A DNA stretch of 64,000 nucleotides from Lepas anatifera (Eukaryota; Arthropoda; Thecostraca; Lepadidae), in assembly GCA_034440635.1 (NCBI GenBank), contig JAOTON010000896.1, positions 1,867,001 through 1,931,000 of the forward strand, in the 5' to 3' direction. Shown piece after piece: positions 23,008 to 34,248 of the stretch. Made by a program: the position numbers and the translations under genes. The stretch's first letter is position 1. Each line of letters opens with the position of its first letter. The notes under the pieces are model-generated. The model worked only from the letters and a program-made list of their open reading frames with translations, did not search any database and was not told the origin of the DNA.

Positions 23008-23290
23008 TAGCGTCAATAGGGGATTTCAGTAGAGACCCAGCGTTAGTCAAGACAACTGTGATATGTGGAGGTGGTCGATACGGCACCTTAGTTTTCGCCA
23101 GGACTTAAGTTCACCAAAGTTCTCTGTATTAATTGTTAACTGCGCTTAATGTAGCGTCAATCGGGGTTTCTGTAGGGACCCAGCGTTAGCCAAAACTACT
23201 ATGACATGTGGATGTGGTCGATACGACACCTCAGTTTTCTTCAAGACCGAAGTTAGCTGTATTCTTTGCTCATGGTGCTTCAGTTAGTCC
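23008..23290. repeat. Tandem duplication, 144-bp offset
   Basis: TAGCGTCAATAGGGG...GACCCAGCGTTAG...GTGGTCGATACG at 23008 recurs with substitutions 144 bp further on. Confidence 0.8.
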
Positions 23291-24170
23291 AGCATTTTAT
23301 ACCAATGTACCAGTCATTACTTTCTGGGCGAAACCTTGCCGGCCCGAAATATGTTTAATGGTAAACGTGAACATGTTTCGCTGAAAGGTTGCTTTCATGA
23401 AAATAAGCGTTTACAAATACGTTTTTTAAACGCGTTTTTTCTTCGACACTGTCCGCCTATTGGGTGGTAAATTGGCGCCCCTCAGATTCGGCGCCCCCCA
23501 GGTTCGGCGCCCCCCTCAGAGCCTGCCCCCTAACGAAATCCTAGATTCGCCACTGGACTTGTTAGACTTTAATTTTGCTTTTGCTTTCATTCCATCAGCG
23601 CGGCCCGTCTTGCACTTATCCTGACCCGCACTTTTTGCATCAAAAATATTTTACCTAATTTTTCGTTGTGGCTACATGTGACAATATAGTGTTTTTGGAA
23701 AAAACGAATCTGTGGCGACACCCCTAATGAGCTGCATGAACATTGGGGTGAGTTTTATCACTGGTACAACATACCTCACCTGGCCTTGATATAACATGTG
23801 CCACCCTCCCACATTGGAAAAAACGTCCTCGTGCTCAACAACCAGTGGCCAGCCGAGAAAATCCTTCTCACGCACGAAGCCTTAGAATCTACCCTTACCA
23901 CTGCTACAGCGATCCTTCCGATTCGTGATCATCTGAATGACAAAAACACACATTTCCTTACGACGAAATTTTACAGAATGACACCCCGAAAACACATTTT
24001 CTGCACTCACTGCGAAACGCGCCAAGCCAAGCAGACGGCAGTATAAAGAAAGATGGCGGACCTCATGCCGCATCATCTGGTCGTGTCGGGAGCGCTATCT
24101 CTTGGATAGTTTTGGAAAAAATCGCTCTGATACAACTTGTCCATGATACAACTCTCCCCGCTCTCCCCTA

Positions 24171-25714
24171 CGATTACAATTTCCAGCTCTTATTGGTTGA
24201 TTTTATTTATAAATAAATAAGATAAATAAATAAAGCTCTGTGAGACATAGAAGGCATACTCCACATTGAGTTTTTGACAGCCAGCATACTTTCTGCGCCT
24301 CCCATATTCCCTACGTCTGATATCGTTCAGAAAATACACTTACATGTATACGGCAGAATTTTGTCGGAGCCAAGCCTTGTTCAGAACTCCAGTTTCAACG
24401 TGACTATGGAACAGTGACTAGAGATGGTTTAAACGCTCAAATGTCTTGGTACTGTTTGTAAAATCAATTGTTCATTCGAAGAACATTTGCTTTTGTCTAT
24501 AATTATATTTTGATTTACCTTACCAGCCGGAGATCCATGACGTTTGGGTCAGAACTTATCACTGTGTTGGCAAACGCAGTCTCGCGCGCGGCTGCAGAAG
24601 AGGCTATAAAGGCTATGCGTAGGTGCGCTGGTGTCGGCTGCTCGCAGATGCCAGGGGCGGATCCAGGATTTCTTCAAGGGGGCCATTAATTTCGAGGACT
24701 CCTTCAAACTTCGGGGCCCATCCATAAAATGCGACGCATCGTCTTCAGCCTTAAATTTTCCTGAACTCATATGTTTTGCCTTTTTAGGTGTTCATCTATG
24801 CTTTTCAAATTCTTTTTCTTTACAGTCAGATCCCGGGTCTACAATTTAGCTTAAATATTTTAAGATAGCTGAAGCAATACCTACATCTACGGTTAATTGA
24901 GGTCTATGACGGCTGGCGTTGATTAATGGCAACAAAATTTCAGAACACCTAATACCAACGATCGGGGCCTCTGATACCAACATGTGGGGGCCCTCGGGAG
25001 GCCCGGGGAACAAGTTTGTCTCGGGCTGACGTCCGGCCGGCCTGGTGATTGTTTGCCATGCTTAGCTGCGGCCAGGAGACCAGGTTTGTTATGTGTTTAA
25101 GTTTGGCCCAGAGAGCGGGCTCTACACGACCCATATTCCACCTGCTTGTATCCGCCACTGCTGGGTGCATGCCGGTCCAGCCGTAACTCAGCCGCGGGAG
25201 GCGCCGCAGAATGGGCCTTCTCCTGCACCACTGCAATAGTAATCGTACATTTGCCCTGCAGCACGGCTGATCCGAGAGCGGGTGGTGCCGCTGGAGTGGC
25301 CCGAAATATCTCGCTGAGTGCATGGCTGGAGACGCGATGTTAGAGACACCTTGATCATGTGAGGTCGCATTGGTCACCTGATGTATGAGTTAAGCATGAA
25401 AAGCTGCGACATGAGGCATAGCGATGAGATTTGCAGCGGGCACAGAGTAACCATCGGTAATGATAACATTTTCCGCATGTCGACGTCGATTTGTAGGTGT
25501 TGTAGTTTTAGGCTGAGAACATCTACACTGTCGTTCGAGAGAACTGAACATGGTATCAAGTTGGTTGTAACTATAGTCTTCTATAGCCATGTAAAACACA
25601 ACGTTCCTCATAGCATCGTCTGACCATAAAGCAGTGAGACAGGTGATCCGTGGAAGAGACCACTTTGCACATGTTGTCAATGAAAACACTTCACTGATCA
25701 AATTTGGTCTGAAA
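24171..25714. other. No gene; one hAT-like fragment
   Basis: 24653-24670 reads CAGGGGCGGATCCAGGAT, a common hAT-like MITE end, followed by a GGGGGCC stretch. 25000-25370 is GC-rich and open in several frames (142 codons on the minus strand, 25377-24949), but I see no motif in it. I find no support for a host gene. Confidence 0.4.
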
Positions 25715-25990
25715 GGGCATTGGCGGTCGCAGGGGGTGGGGCATTCCGGCCATGGCCACCCCAAAGCGCTGGAGGGGGCCAAACAATATTTTGGCCCCCA
25801 CAAAGGTAGGATAAATTTTTGGAAAAGGTGTTTACGCAAGGTGTGTCGAACAAAACAATATTCGCTCCCACCCCCCACCCCCAAGGAGAGCGATCATTTA
25901 CTTGGAGAGGTAGCTTATACTAGGTCCGTCGAGCACCTAGATTGCCCGTCCCACCCCCTCCCTCCCAGGGGTGTAATTTTCTATCTCTTT
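25715..25990. repeat. Dispersed repeat GGCATTCCGGCCATG, copy 1
   Basis: Starts CATTGGCGGTCGCAGGGGG. It contains GGCATTCCGGCCATG, a GAGCGATCATTTACTTGGAG block and TCGAGCACCTAGATTGC. The same order occurs at 27350-27640 in the same orientation. Its start resembles hAT-like MITE ends; TSDs not found. Confidence 0.7.
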
Positions 25991-26029
25991 GGGGTGCCTG
26001 AGCACCCCCAATCCTAATTTGAGCACCCC

Positions 26030-26812
26030 CAATTATGTGCTAAGCACCCCCAATACATGTGCTGCCCCTGGCTTATCACCGCTGCCCTGAACAGTGCCAT
26101 CCCATCGTATTACTGCCGCCCTGATTCGTGCCGCCCCTGGCAAGTTTTCCCGTACCGAGTTCATTACTTGGATTTAATAAACCCTGATTGGTTCCACCTC
26201 TAGCTCATCGATGCTACCAGGTTTATCACTTCCCCATGAATTGTGACGCCACCTCACTGCCGCCCCCACCTGATCACTGCCACCCCCTGGCTGATAACCG
26301 CCGCCCCTGACTGATTACTGCCGCCCCTGGCTGATACTGTCGCCCCTGGCTGATCACTGCCGCCCCCTGACTGATAACTGCCGCACCTTGGCTGATAACT
26401 ACCGCCCCTGACTGATCATCGCCGTCCCCTGACCCTGATTAAAACTTCCGACCCTTGGCTAATAATTGCCGCCCCTAGCTGATCACTGCCGCCCCCTGAC
26501 TGATGACTTCCGCCCCCTGGCTGATCTCTGCCACCCCGTGGCTGATAGCTGCCGCACCCTGGCTGATCACTGCTGCCCCTGACTGATAATTGCCGCCCCT
26601 TGTCTGATAACTACCGCCCCTGACTCATCACTGCCACCTCTGACTAAAACTACCGCCCCTTAGCTGATCACTGCCGCCCCTAGCTGATTACTGCCGCCCC
26701 CTGGCTGATCACTACCACCCCCGAACTGATAACTGCCGCCTCTGGCTGGTCACTGCCGCCCCCTGGCTGACCATTTCAGCCCCCTGGCTGATAACTGCCG
26801 CCCCCGATTTAC
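26030..26812. repeat. CTGATNACTGCCGCCCCTGG minisatellite
   Basis: About 35 loosely conserved units of roughly 21-23 bp, each with TGATMACTGCCGCCCC and GGCTGAT or GACTGAT. Ends abruptly at ~26812, where a different minisatellite begins. Confidence 0.9.
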
Positions 26813-26814
26813 GG

Positions 26815-27330
26815 ACCAAAGTTCGTATGGCTAAAGTACGTATAGATAAACTTCATACGCAAAAGTTCGTAAGCAAATGTACGCAGGGTATAAAACTCGT
26901 ATGACAAAATTACGTACGCAAAAGTACGTACGCAAAAGTTTGTAGGCAAATGTACGTAGGGTATAAAACTCGTATGCCAAAAGTACGCACGCAAAAGTAC
27001 GTACGCAAAAGTTCGTAAGCAAATGTACGTAAGGTATAAAGCTCGTATGCCAAAAGTACGTACGCAAAAGTTCGTAAGCAAATTTACGTAGGTTATAAAA
27101 CTCGTATGCCAAAAGTACGTACGCAAAAGTACGTATGCAAAAATACGTAAGCAGATGTACGTAGGGTAAAACTCGTATACCAAAATAACATAAGCTAAAC
27201 TACGTACGCAAAGATACGTAAGCAGATGTACGTAGGGTATAAAACTCGTATGCCAAAAGTACGTAAGCAAATGTAAGTACGTAGGGTACAAAGTTTGTAT
27301 TTCAAAAGTACGTATCTCAATTTTGAAGAA
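26815..27330. repeat. TACGTACGCAAAAG minisatellite, ~48-72-bp units
   Basis: Higher-order units of GCAAATGTACGTAGGG, TATAAAACTCGTATGCC and AAAAGTACGTACGCAAAAG recur from 26870. Spacings are about 72, 72, 60, 72 and 72 bp, with an inner subunit of ~12-15 bp. Unit lengths are multiples of three, so the minus strand stays open for 207 codons (27432-26809) with an aromatic repeat like FAYVLLRTYFWHTSF. A second frame is also open. I treat the frames as by-products. Confidence 0.9.
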
Positions 27331-27349
27331 GTTCTCACTTTTGCTCGAC

Positions 27350-27640
27350 CACATTGGCGGACGCAGGGGGGAGGGCATTCCGGCCATGACCCCCCCAATT
27401 GCTGGAGGGGGGCAAACTACTTCGGCCCCCAAAGGCTGGATATATTTTTAAAAAAGGCGTTTACATTAGGTCTGTCGAGCAAAACATCTTCGTTCCCCCC
27501 CCAGAAGAGCGATCATTTACTTGGAGGGGTAGCTTCTACTAGGTTTGTCGAGCACCCAAATCGCACGTCCCACCCCCCTCCCCAGGAGGAGAGGCAGACA
27601 TAGGTTTGCCCCCCCCAAAACTCGGGTCCGCGCCCGCTCT
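27350..27640. repeat. Dispersed repeat GGCATTCCGGCCATG, copy 2
   Basis: Begins CATTGGCGGACGCAGGGGG and follows copy 1 at 25715-25990 through GGCATTCCGGCCATGACC, GAGCGATCATTTACTTGGAG and TCGAGCACCCAAATCGC. The two copies bracket the pair of minisatellites, so the arrays may sit inside one larger duplicated unit. Confidence 0.7.
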
Positions 27641-27780
27641 GCAGCGGACTGAAGCGATCTTTCTGATGATGGCCGCTGTCAGTAGTTGCATTACTCACAA
27701 GTTACGCAGCCTAGCTTGCCGATAGACAGGTGCAGCTGAAGAAGCGGAATACCAGGCACAAGAACGAGCCTTCTTCCCGC

Positions 27781-28225
27781 TTAAAGGGAATGTGGCACCT
27801 TTATAACGTGATTTTGACTGAGATAGCCAAGTTGTAAAGCATGCCGGAAAACCAGGTTACTCAATATATAATTTCTATTGGAACTCAATTTTCGTAGAGA
27901 AAAGCTAAAAACCTACCTGAAATGGAATCAAAATTTACCCAAGCAGCCAGCCACAGTTGTCAGCAGTTGGCGTGACGACATGCTGACGTCACGGTGAGTA
28001 GTCAGCATATTGACGCCCTTTGAATACGGTGGTAGTTGCCAGATCTTGACGTCATACACAAGCAGAGGTTTATTTCTTACCATAGAGGAAAATTTCGAAC
28101 ATCACAATATTGAGCTTATTGTAGGTTTTTGCGGAAAAATCATGGACACTTTCCTGATTTTGGCTAAAAATACCCCTAGGTACCCTAAATTCCGGGATTC
28201 AACCAAGGTATCACACACCCTTTAA
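27781..28225. mobile_element. T2/Kolobok-like MITE, copy 1
   Basis: Left end TTAAAGGGAATGTGGCACC, right end ...CACACCCTTTAA. Both ends start AGGG directly inside TTAA (27781-27784, 28222-28225). TTAAAGGRR termini with a TTAA target are the known signature of T2-family MITEs, assigned to Kolobok. The right end carries TACCCTAAATTCCGGGATTC, which aligns with the left end of copy 2 (45647), so the two insertions are in opposite orientation. Internal AT-rich core with TGACGTCA near 27985; non-coding. Confidence 0.8.
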
Positions 28226-28278
28226 TGCTGCTACCAAATCACAATATCGAATGGATTTCGTGGATATCGTCTGGAGTT

Positions 28279-28570
28279 TTTAACCCTTGCCCCGGTGGCG
28301 GGTACGAGCCACCTTCGCCCTGGTGGGGGGCTAAAAAGACCCCCACGATCTCAAAAACTAAGAGAGCTAGAAAAAAGCGCAAAACGGCAATCGAAAGCTC
28401 TTCAAAAATGATATCGAAAATACTTTGGTCATTTTTTTGTCAGGTCAATATCAAGGTCACCAGAGGTCAAAATAAGTCAAAATCGCTAATATGAGGTGTA
28501 CTAAGAAAACCCCACATATCTCAGAAACTACTGAACAAAAACTATAAGAGATTCTCACAGGAATAAGAAA
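28279..28570. mobile_element. Half of a piggyBac-like element
   Basis: Begins TTAACCCTTGCCCCGGTGG and matches the reverse complement of the right half of the element at 692-1810 (GGGTACGAGCCACC, AGGTCACCAGAGGTCAAA, GCTAATATGAGGTGTA). The other terminus is absent. Confidence 0.75.
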
Positions 28571-30029
28571 AAGATTGGTGGAATATCACTTCGGTTATCA
28601 ATTAGTAACCTGATCTTCCGACCATTGTGATATTGTAGCCACGAGCCTTATTGCTAATTATTATTAACTAATTAATATTATTATTAATCAATTAATTAAT
28701 ATTATTGCTTAATTACTCATAAACGTTTATTTTATCAAAGCGTACATATTGGAAAGGTACTTAGTAATATGGTGTGGTGGAATGGGGCTTATTACGGCCG
28801 GAACCTAAAACTTCAAGAAACACTACTTCAGGCTACGGAGTATCCGGTTTATTTTTGGGTAATTTCTGGGGCCTGCATTTGATTTCCAGCATCTTCCCAA
28901 AATTTCCAGTTCTTCATATCCAGATCCTAGTTAATACAAAAAAGAGGGCAGCAAAAATTTAACACAAACACAAAGCGGCAGAACCAAAAGGGTGATGTAA
29001 ATGGCGCAGCGAAACAAAGAACTAGCACAAACACAAACAGAAAGCCGCAGACGCTGAACAAAAATGGCAAGCAATCAAAATCAACCAGAGCACGCCTCTT
29101 TATACCTGAAAATTGTGGTGGTTCAGGCAGTATTTTTCTTTAAGTTTCATGTTCTCATCACTCGAATTGTACAAGTGGAGTGTGGTCTTTCCGAAAACAA
29201 AACAAAAACTCGACAAAGTAGCCGACTGGCAACAAGACAACCATATGACGTACAAAAACATCTGCACGCTAGAGGTGAGTGCTCGAAAGACCTTCAAATT
29301 ACCCCTCGATTCTTTACGGGCGCTGTAACAGGGCTTATTGAGGCAGAATCTAAGGATTGTATAGTTCATGTTCGGGATAAAACATATGAGCGAATCAGAC
29401 ATTCTTATTTGTTTAGCTTTATGAACATCCATTCTTGACACAGTGTTTGCCATTTTTAGCTATCAGTGTTATAAATGCTCCTTACGTGACCGAAGTAACT
29501 CACTTACTATGGATGGTACGCAGAGTGCGTATTAACTAAAATACACATCGAAATAGGCATGAAAATGCCTACATTTTGATAAAATATGATGTTAACTTAA
29601 TATCAAGAGTAATCTGGCTTCTAAATTCAACCAAATACGTTCCAACTAAACAGAATTTATGGCAAACGACCGGCGGATTTCGGTTTCTTGGCTCTGAACA
29701 AAAGAGCTATATCTCTGTGGCGTCAAAACGTTTTTTTACCATTTTTTACAAAATCAGAATTTAAAATCCAATCCGCGACCCCTACAAATTTTTGAATTTG
29801 TATAGGTAATTGTGGTACCATTGGATTCAGGAGGTCTCAAACAATGGGGAAAAACACCGCCACCCAATAATTTGCATGGTCGGTGCAAAATGAGGCACCC
29901 TACTGTCCATAGGTGCTATACGTACCAAATCAGGGTCAAAAAGGCAAAAATTGGTAGCTGTGCATTTATTGAAACTTGTTTAGAAGGGTAGCGAAATCAG
30001 GGCCAATGTCAAGGAAACGTAGCTTGTGC
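28571..30029. other. AT-rich, no gene recognised
   Basis: 28670-28720 is a TTAATTAATATTATT-rich run. Frames at 29064-29438 (plus) and 29453-29100 (minus) overlap on opposite strands and show no known motif. The plus frame has a plausible hydrophilic stretch (KTRQSSRLATRQPYDVQKHL), but I cannot assign it. Confidence 0.35.
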
Positions 30030-31339
30030 TTAACCCTTGCCCATCCGAGAGGAGCATCGATGGTCTCCATAAGGCTTTTTAAGGATAGCGGTTAAACGGC
30101 GGCGCTGCGCCGCCGTATTTTGCATATCTCTTTCTTGATCAATTCCGCATCTTTAAAAAAATAAATTTGGTCATGTTAGGTCAGGTCATCAGGCCAAGGA
30201 AGGTGACTTCATCTAAAAAATAGGATTGCATTTATGTAATAAGTAAAGTAAAGTTAAGTAAAGATACTTATAAGTAAGAACACGTTTAACCTGGCAATTC
30301 AACACTTATCCGCCATAATGGGGCTACCGGGTGCTGCAACATATATTCTAGGTTTTATGAAATTGGTGACATAGTTTCATTTACGGGCCACGTCTTCAAT
30401 GGAAATACATGGTAAAATGTAAAATGACAATATTTTAGTTCATACTGCTTAACCCTCGTCCTTCAGGGAGGGGGTGATCCGATGCCCTCGTTATTTTTTG
30501 CGATGGCACAAAAACAGGTTGTTTTAGCCCAATGCTGCGTGGAAATTGTATAAAAAATTAATTTAACACATCTTGACCAAACTTCAAGTCAATTTCATGT
30601 CGGGTCACCGAGTTATGACGTTATTTCTAAGCCCATGCAAGGCAATTTTGGCCCTAAATATAAGTCTGAAAAAACTGGGCGTTACTCGGCTTCTAGAAGA
30701 GCTAAATCAAGTTTCTAAACATCATTCAAAAACTCCTGAAAATGAAATTTTGAATATGTCATCCATTTTGAGGTCAAGTTCATACCGTAGGCACCAGGGG
30801 TCCCCAAAGGCCAGCAAAGGTTACCGTTTTAGAAGCTGTTGTTGGCTATACTCATGAACGGGACAAGAAGCAGCAATGAATTTAGTATCATAGTGACGAG
30901 CATCACCCAAGGATTCGAATTGCATGCTACCTGACTTTGACTTTGACCTAAGGTTATGTTGGGTGGTCTATCCTAACCTTAGGTTAGTTTAGACCTTGGC
31001 CTAGTGTTAAGGTCACGCGGGACTTTACAAGGTCATGTCGCATATCGTGGAACTTCTTGGGTCAAGACAAACAGATTGACACCTCGGGCTTTGTTCTAGG
31101 TTTATTGATTTCAGAAGTATATGGGATTCTATAAATGTGTCAAAATTTCACCATATTGTGACCTCACAAGGTCACTAGTTAACCAAGGGTAAAAATAATT
31201 GTACACCGTCGGAGATTTCATGTCTCTGGCAACACGCGCAGCGTCTTTCCTCCTCTCTTAGTTTTCAAACGGTTGGGGGGTCGAATCGACTCCCCGGTAG
31301 GGTGAGGGAGTAAAATACCTCCAGTAGGGCAAGAGTTAT
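30030..31339. mobile_element. Nested piggyBac-like TTAA elements
   Basis: A terminus TTAACCCTTGCCCATCC lies at 30030 with the GC hairpin GGCGGCGCTGCGCCGCC at 30097-30114 and AGGTCAGGTCATCAGGCC (30178-30195). A second terminus TTAACCCTCGTCC lies at 30449. Two inverted-type ends lie near 31290-31339 (CTCCCCGGTAGGGTGAGGG and CCAGTAGGGCAAGAGTTAT). TGACCT/AGGTCA words are dense at 30935-31050. I read this as one element inside another, but cannot pair the ends with certainty. Confidence 0.6.
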
Positions 31340-32145
31340 AATAAATTCCTGTTCTCGTAATAATTCTCGTAATATTAGGACAACCCAAAGGTCCAACTTG
31401 ACATGTTTGATCTGTGATCTCTGTAAGGTCATTCGGAACTATTTGAGCATTTTTCAGACATGGGTTTGCAGGACACCCGGACAACTTCGCAAGACAACTT
31501 GGCAGGAAATGATGATAGGATTTTACTTTGGTATCATTTGGTACTTAGATTATAATTACGGGTCGATTTGTATGCAAATAGATTATTTCAGACCAGAGAA
31601 TGCTCTTGACCTGACCTTTGGTTAGGTCATTCTTAGATTTTGACACATCATGTTCATACCATACATTATCTGATTCGCTGTAACCAGAAAATTCACCTAC
31701 ATTATGGCTCTAGTTTAACGCAGTTTTCGACCTCAGTTTGGCTATTAACGAACTGTCAACAACAGGCTATTAAAGAACATTCTCCTTAAGCCAGGCGCTT
31801 CGGAACGTTTTCAAAAGTGGGGGAGGGGGCACATCCGGCCACGCGTTCTCAGCCCTGTCAACAAGAGCTTTATGTGAGCCCCTACATGATTTTTAAAGTG
31901 ACCAGAAACCACTGTTTTAACTTTACATCTCGCTTATCATACAACGTAAGGCTCTTACGAAAAATGTCTTGTCTATCACAAATCACATCGGCACTTGAAA
32001 TATCTAAATAAGTTATTATTTAAACATTTATTAAATAGGTGTTCAAAGCTTTGTTGGTCCAATAACAATGCAACACCATAGATAAGCTTTTAATGGCGGT
32101 AAAAGGCAAACAATAACACTTAATAGGTAGCCGTTTGTCTGCGCG
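31340..32145. other. No gene recognised
   Basis: 31600-31630 carries a TTGACCTGACCTTTGGTTAGGTCA cluster, probably another TTAA-element relic. No pol coding sequence is visible downstream of gag, although that is where Gypsy protease and RT would be expected. Confidence 0.4.
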
Positions 32146-32778
32146 CTAGTTTACAAAAGACACCAAAAAGCTCCTGGTTTCACCAAGTTTGCAGCTTTTT
32201 GAGCTTTCACCTTTGATGAGCAGGAAGCTTAAAGCATAGGCGCAGGAACTAGCGGAAAAATTGCAAATGCCGTCAGCCACAACCTGCATTCTGAATTCTG
32301 CAGGGATAGCGAGAAGGAAGCGATTGAACAGCAAACCTTCTGTGTCCTGATCAGGAAATGCTGAAAGGATGAGTTTCTTGAGCTGAATGATAAATGCGTC
32401 CAGCGGCTCACTTAATTTGTACTTAAGCTGATTCAGTGCCAAATGACAGTCAATTGAGCTTTTACCAGTAAAAGCACTACGGATGGCTGCTACAGTGGAA
32501 TCATACGAAGATTTTTGTTCAACAGAAAGACCATTATGCATCACGACGATACTGGTTAGACATAAAAGCAAGATGTTGTTCTGCTTGGAGGAATCTCAAT
32601 CGTGGATCCTAGCATAGAACTGAAAAACTTCCAAAAACCTCTTGAATGGGCCAAATCCCCTGAATATAGGAATACTAACGCCCGAAACACCAGGAGAAGC
32701 AATTTCTAAGTCCTCACAGAGTTCAAGTTTAACTCCAGGGGTTTTACTATTCATTAATGATAAATTTCTCAATGACAA
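32146..32778 (-). pseudogene. Ty3/Gypsy-like gag, frameshifted
   Basis: Two minus-strand frames cover a capsid-like gag. 32778-32596 ends with IPIFRGFGPFKRFLEVFQFY, the typical start of the retrotransposon gag domain. 32571-32146 continues with SYDSTVAAIRSAF, CHLALNQLKYKLSEPLDAFI and LLFNRFLLAIPAEFRMQV, the helical pattern of the second half (L..L......E....Y......L...). A frameshift separates them near 32530-32590. No zinc knuckle, protease or polymerase is found. The LTR and primer site upstream on the same strand support the assignment. It would have built the particle shell; this copy is defective. Confidence 0.75.
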
Positions 32779-33456
32779 AAATATTGTGATGCAAAAATTG
32801 AAGGCTGGCCTGGCTGGCTAGAAAGTTTACATGTCTCACAGCAAGCAACGCAATTTACCATAAACTGCAAAGTTTGACATACATGGCTGAAACGCTACAT
32901 TAAAAAAATTCACACCGAGGAAATATTCCAAACTTTGAATCAAATTGAAGAATTCAGCTTCCTGAAGTTAATTTAACAGTAAATGGAGGAAACCTGACTG
33001 GAAACTTGAGCGTGGAACTTTAACTCGAAAGTTGAACTTGAAACTTCCATGGTGACAATTGAGTAACTACCAGCGACGAAAAACATTATGGAGACTCAAA
33101 TTGATTTACGCGTGAATCAAGATTGCAGTCATGTGCTAAGAGATTAGGCACATTCACGAAAATAAGTAGATATCACAGGTGAGACCCTCACTCAGTCCAG
33201 AACCAAGGCCCACGAGTGACTAGCACGGGAACGAAGGTACCGGCGAGAACAAAACACCAGAAGTAGGGATGCCAAATAAGAGGTTCCGACACATGCTGCG
33301 GCTGAAAGGCACCAGGAGCGATGCCCGTAAAGGAAAACGCTAGAACTTAACAATTAGCAGAGAAACACCAGAACACGATGCCGGCGAACGAGAACGCTTA
33401 TTCCGGAGAACCAGGACGACGGGACACAACAGAAACACAGCATCCTTACTTTTCGA

Positions 33457-33474
33457 AGCTTTCAGCTGTCACCA
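33457..33474 (-). promoter_or_regulatory. Candidate primer-binding site of the Gypsy element
   Basis: On the minus strand, 3 nt after the LTR end (…CTACA), the sequence TGGTGACAGCTGAAAGC begins with TGG, as expected for pairing with a tRNA ending in CCA. Which tRNA is not determined. The 5' leader between it and gag is about 680 bp. Confidence 0.55.
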
Positions 33475-33477
33475 ATT

Positions 33478-34248
33478 TGTAGACGGTCCGGAGTGTTGCG
33501 AGTGTGTAGGCAGAGTGTCATTGCCGGATACCCTCCACTTCAACTCCGATTTCCCTAAGACCAGTCCGGAAGGTATGCGTGTTAAACTGGCATGCTGTAT
33601 TTGAAGGCATCGGACGAACAGTCATCGCACCAACGGCGACTCTAACGAAATTCCGATCGATGGACAAAGTCCCGGGAGAAATGTCCCGCCGTCCCGGTTG
33701 AAGAAATGATGCATGGATAGACGATACGCAGGTCCGTCTCGCTCACAGTCTCGACAGGAAATGAGCCCTGGGTCACCGCATGACCCGGCACTGGAAAATG
33801 GCAAACAAGCAGGGCCTAAAGCAAAGTTGCTACACACGCTCAGAATTGATAACTACAAAATTTAACTATAACTCTACATTCGTAATAACACTCATCACTT
33901 AAATCACTTCCTAAAAGTCAAATAACAAATTTCAAAATAGTGACCGGAAGAGAGGTCACGCCGCTCTGCCATCTGCCGTGTGGCAGGAACATTGGCTAAC
34001 AGGTACAGCGCCATCTACAACAGACGTACTGCACAGCAGTGAGGTACTGCTCCCTCGCGGTCGGGTCAAAAGTAGGCTATCTACATTCACACGAGATCCA
34101 TATTTGAATCGCACTTTGCAAACTCGACTCCATAGTTGCATCGTTGTCTGTTGTTTGGCACACTGGCACCCGTGACTATTCACCGCCCCCTGCACAGAGA
34201 CTAGACCATCTGTCATGCCGCCCTGTCGGGGCGGTGCGGGGCGTCACA
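33478..34248 (-). repeat. Gypsy-type 5' LTR, 771 bp
   Basis: On the minus strand the segment starts TGTGACGCCCCGCACCG and ends ...GACCGTCTACA, giving TG...CA termini. It lies immediately before the primer-binding site and gag. TGTGACGCCCC starts are common in Gypsy LTRs. No second LTR is present, so the element is 3'-truncated and the boundaries cannot be confirmed by LTR-LTR comparison. Confidence 0.65.

Larger units (their letters stand above)
21349..24170. mobile_element. Element with GTTGTATC-type inverted ends, 2.8 kb
   Basis: The left end TAGGGGAGGGTGGGGTGGG with GTTGTATCA, and the right end TGATACAAC with TCTCCCCGCTCTCCCCTA, are inverted repeats of about 27 bp. Both edges are TA, which could be the target duplication. 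GTTGTATC/GATACAAC motifs recur inside (21537-21600, 23748-23790, 24130-24155). The interior holds a duplicated 185-bp block (about 22080 and 23565) and a GGGCCC-type array. A 73-codon frame at 21714-21935 is very basic (KKRKRNINRPGVKV) but unrecognised. No transposase core is visible; superfamily not established. Confidence 0.6.

Noticed and set aside
24949..25377. GC-rich 142-codon frame as a host exon
   Set aside because: Both strands are open, there is no splice-site pattern I can defend and no recognisable domain.
26809..27432. 207-codon minus-strand frame rich in Tyr/Phe
   Set aside because: Read from a minisatellite with unit lengths divisible by three; a second frame is open as well. 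Kept as a finding about the repeat, not as a gene.
29064..29453. Two overlapping 117-124-codon frames as a gene
   Set aside because: They lie on opposite strands over the same DNA and neither shows a motif; at most one could be real and nothing favours either.
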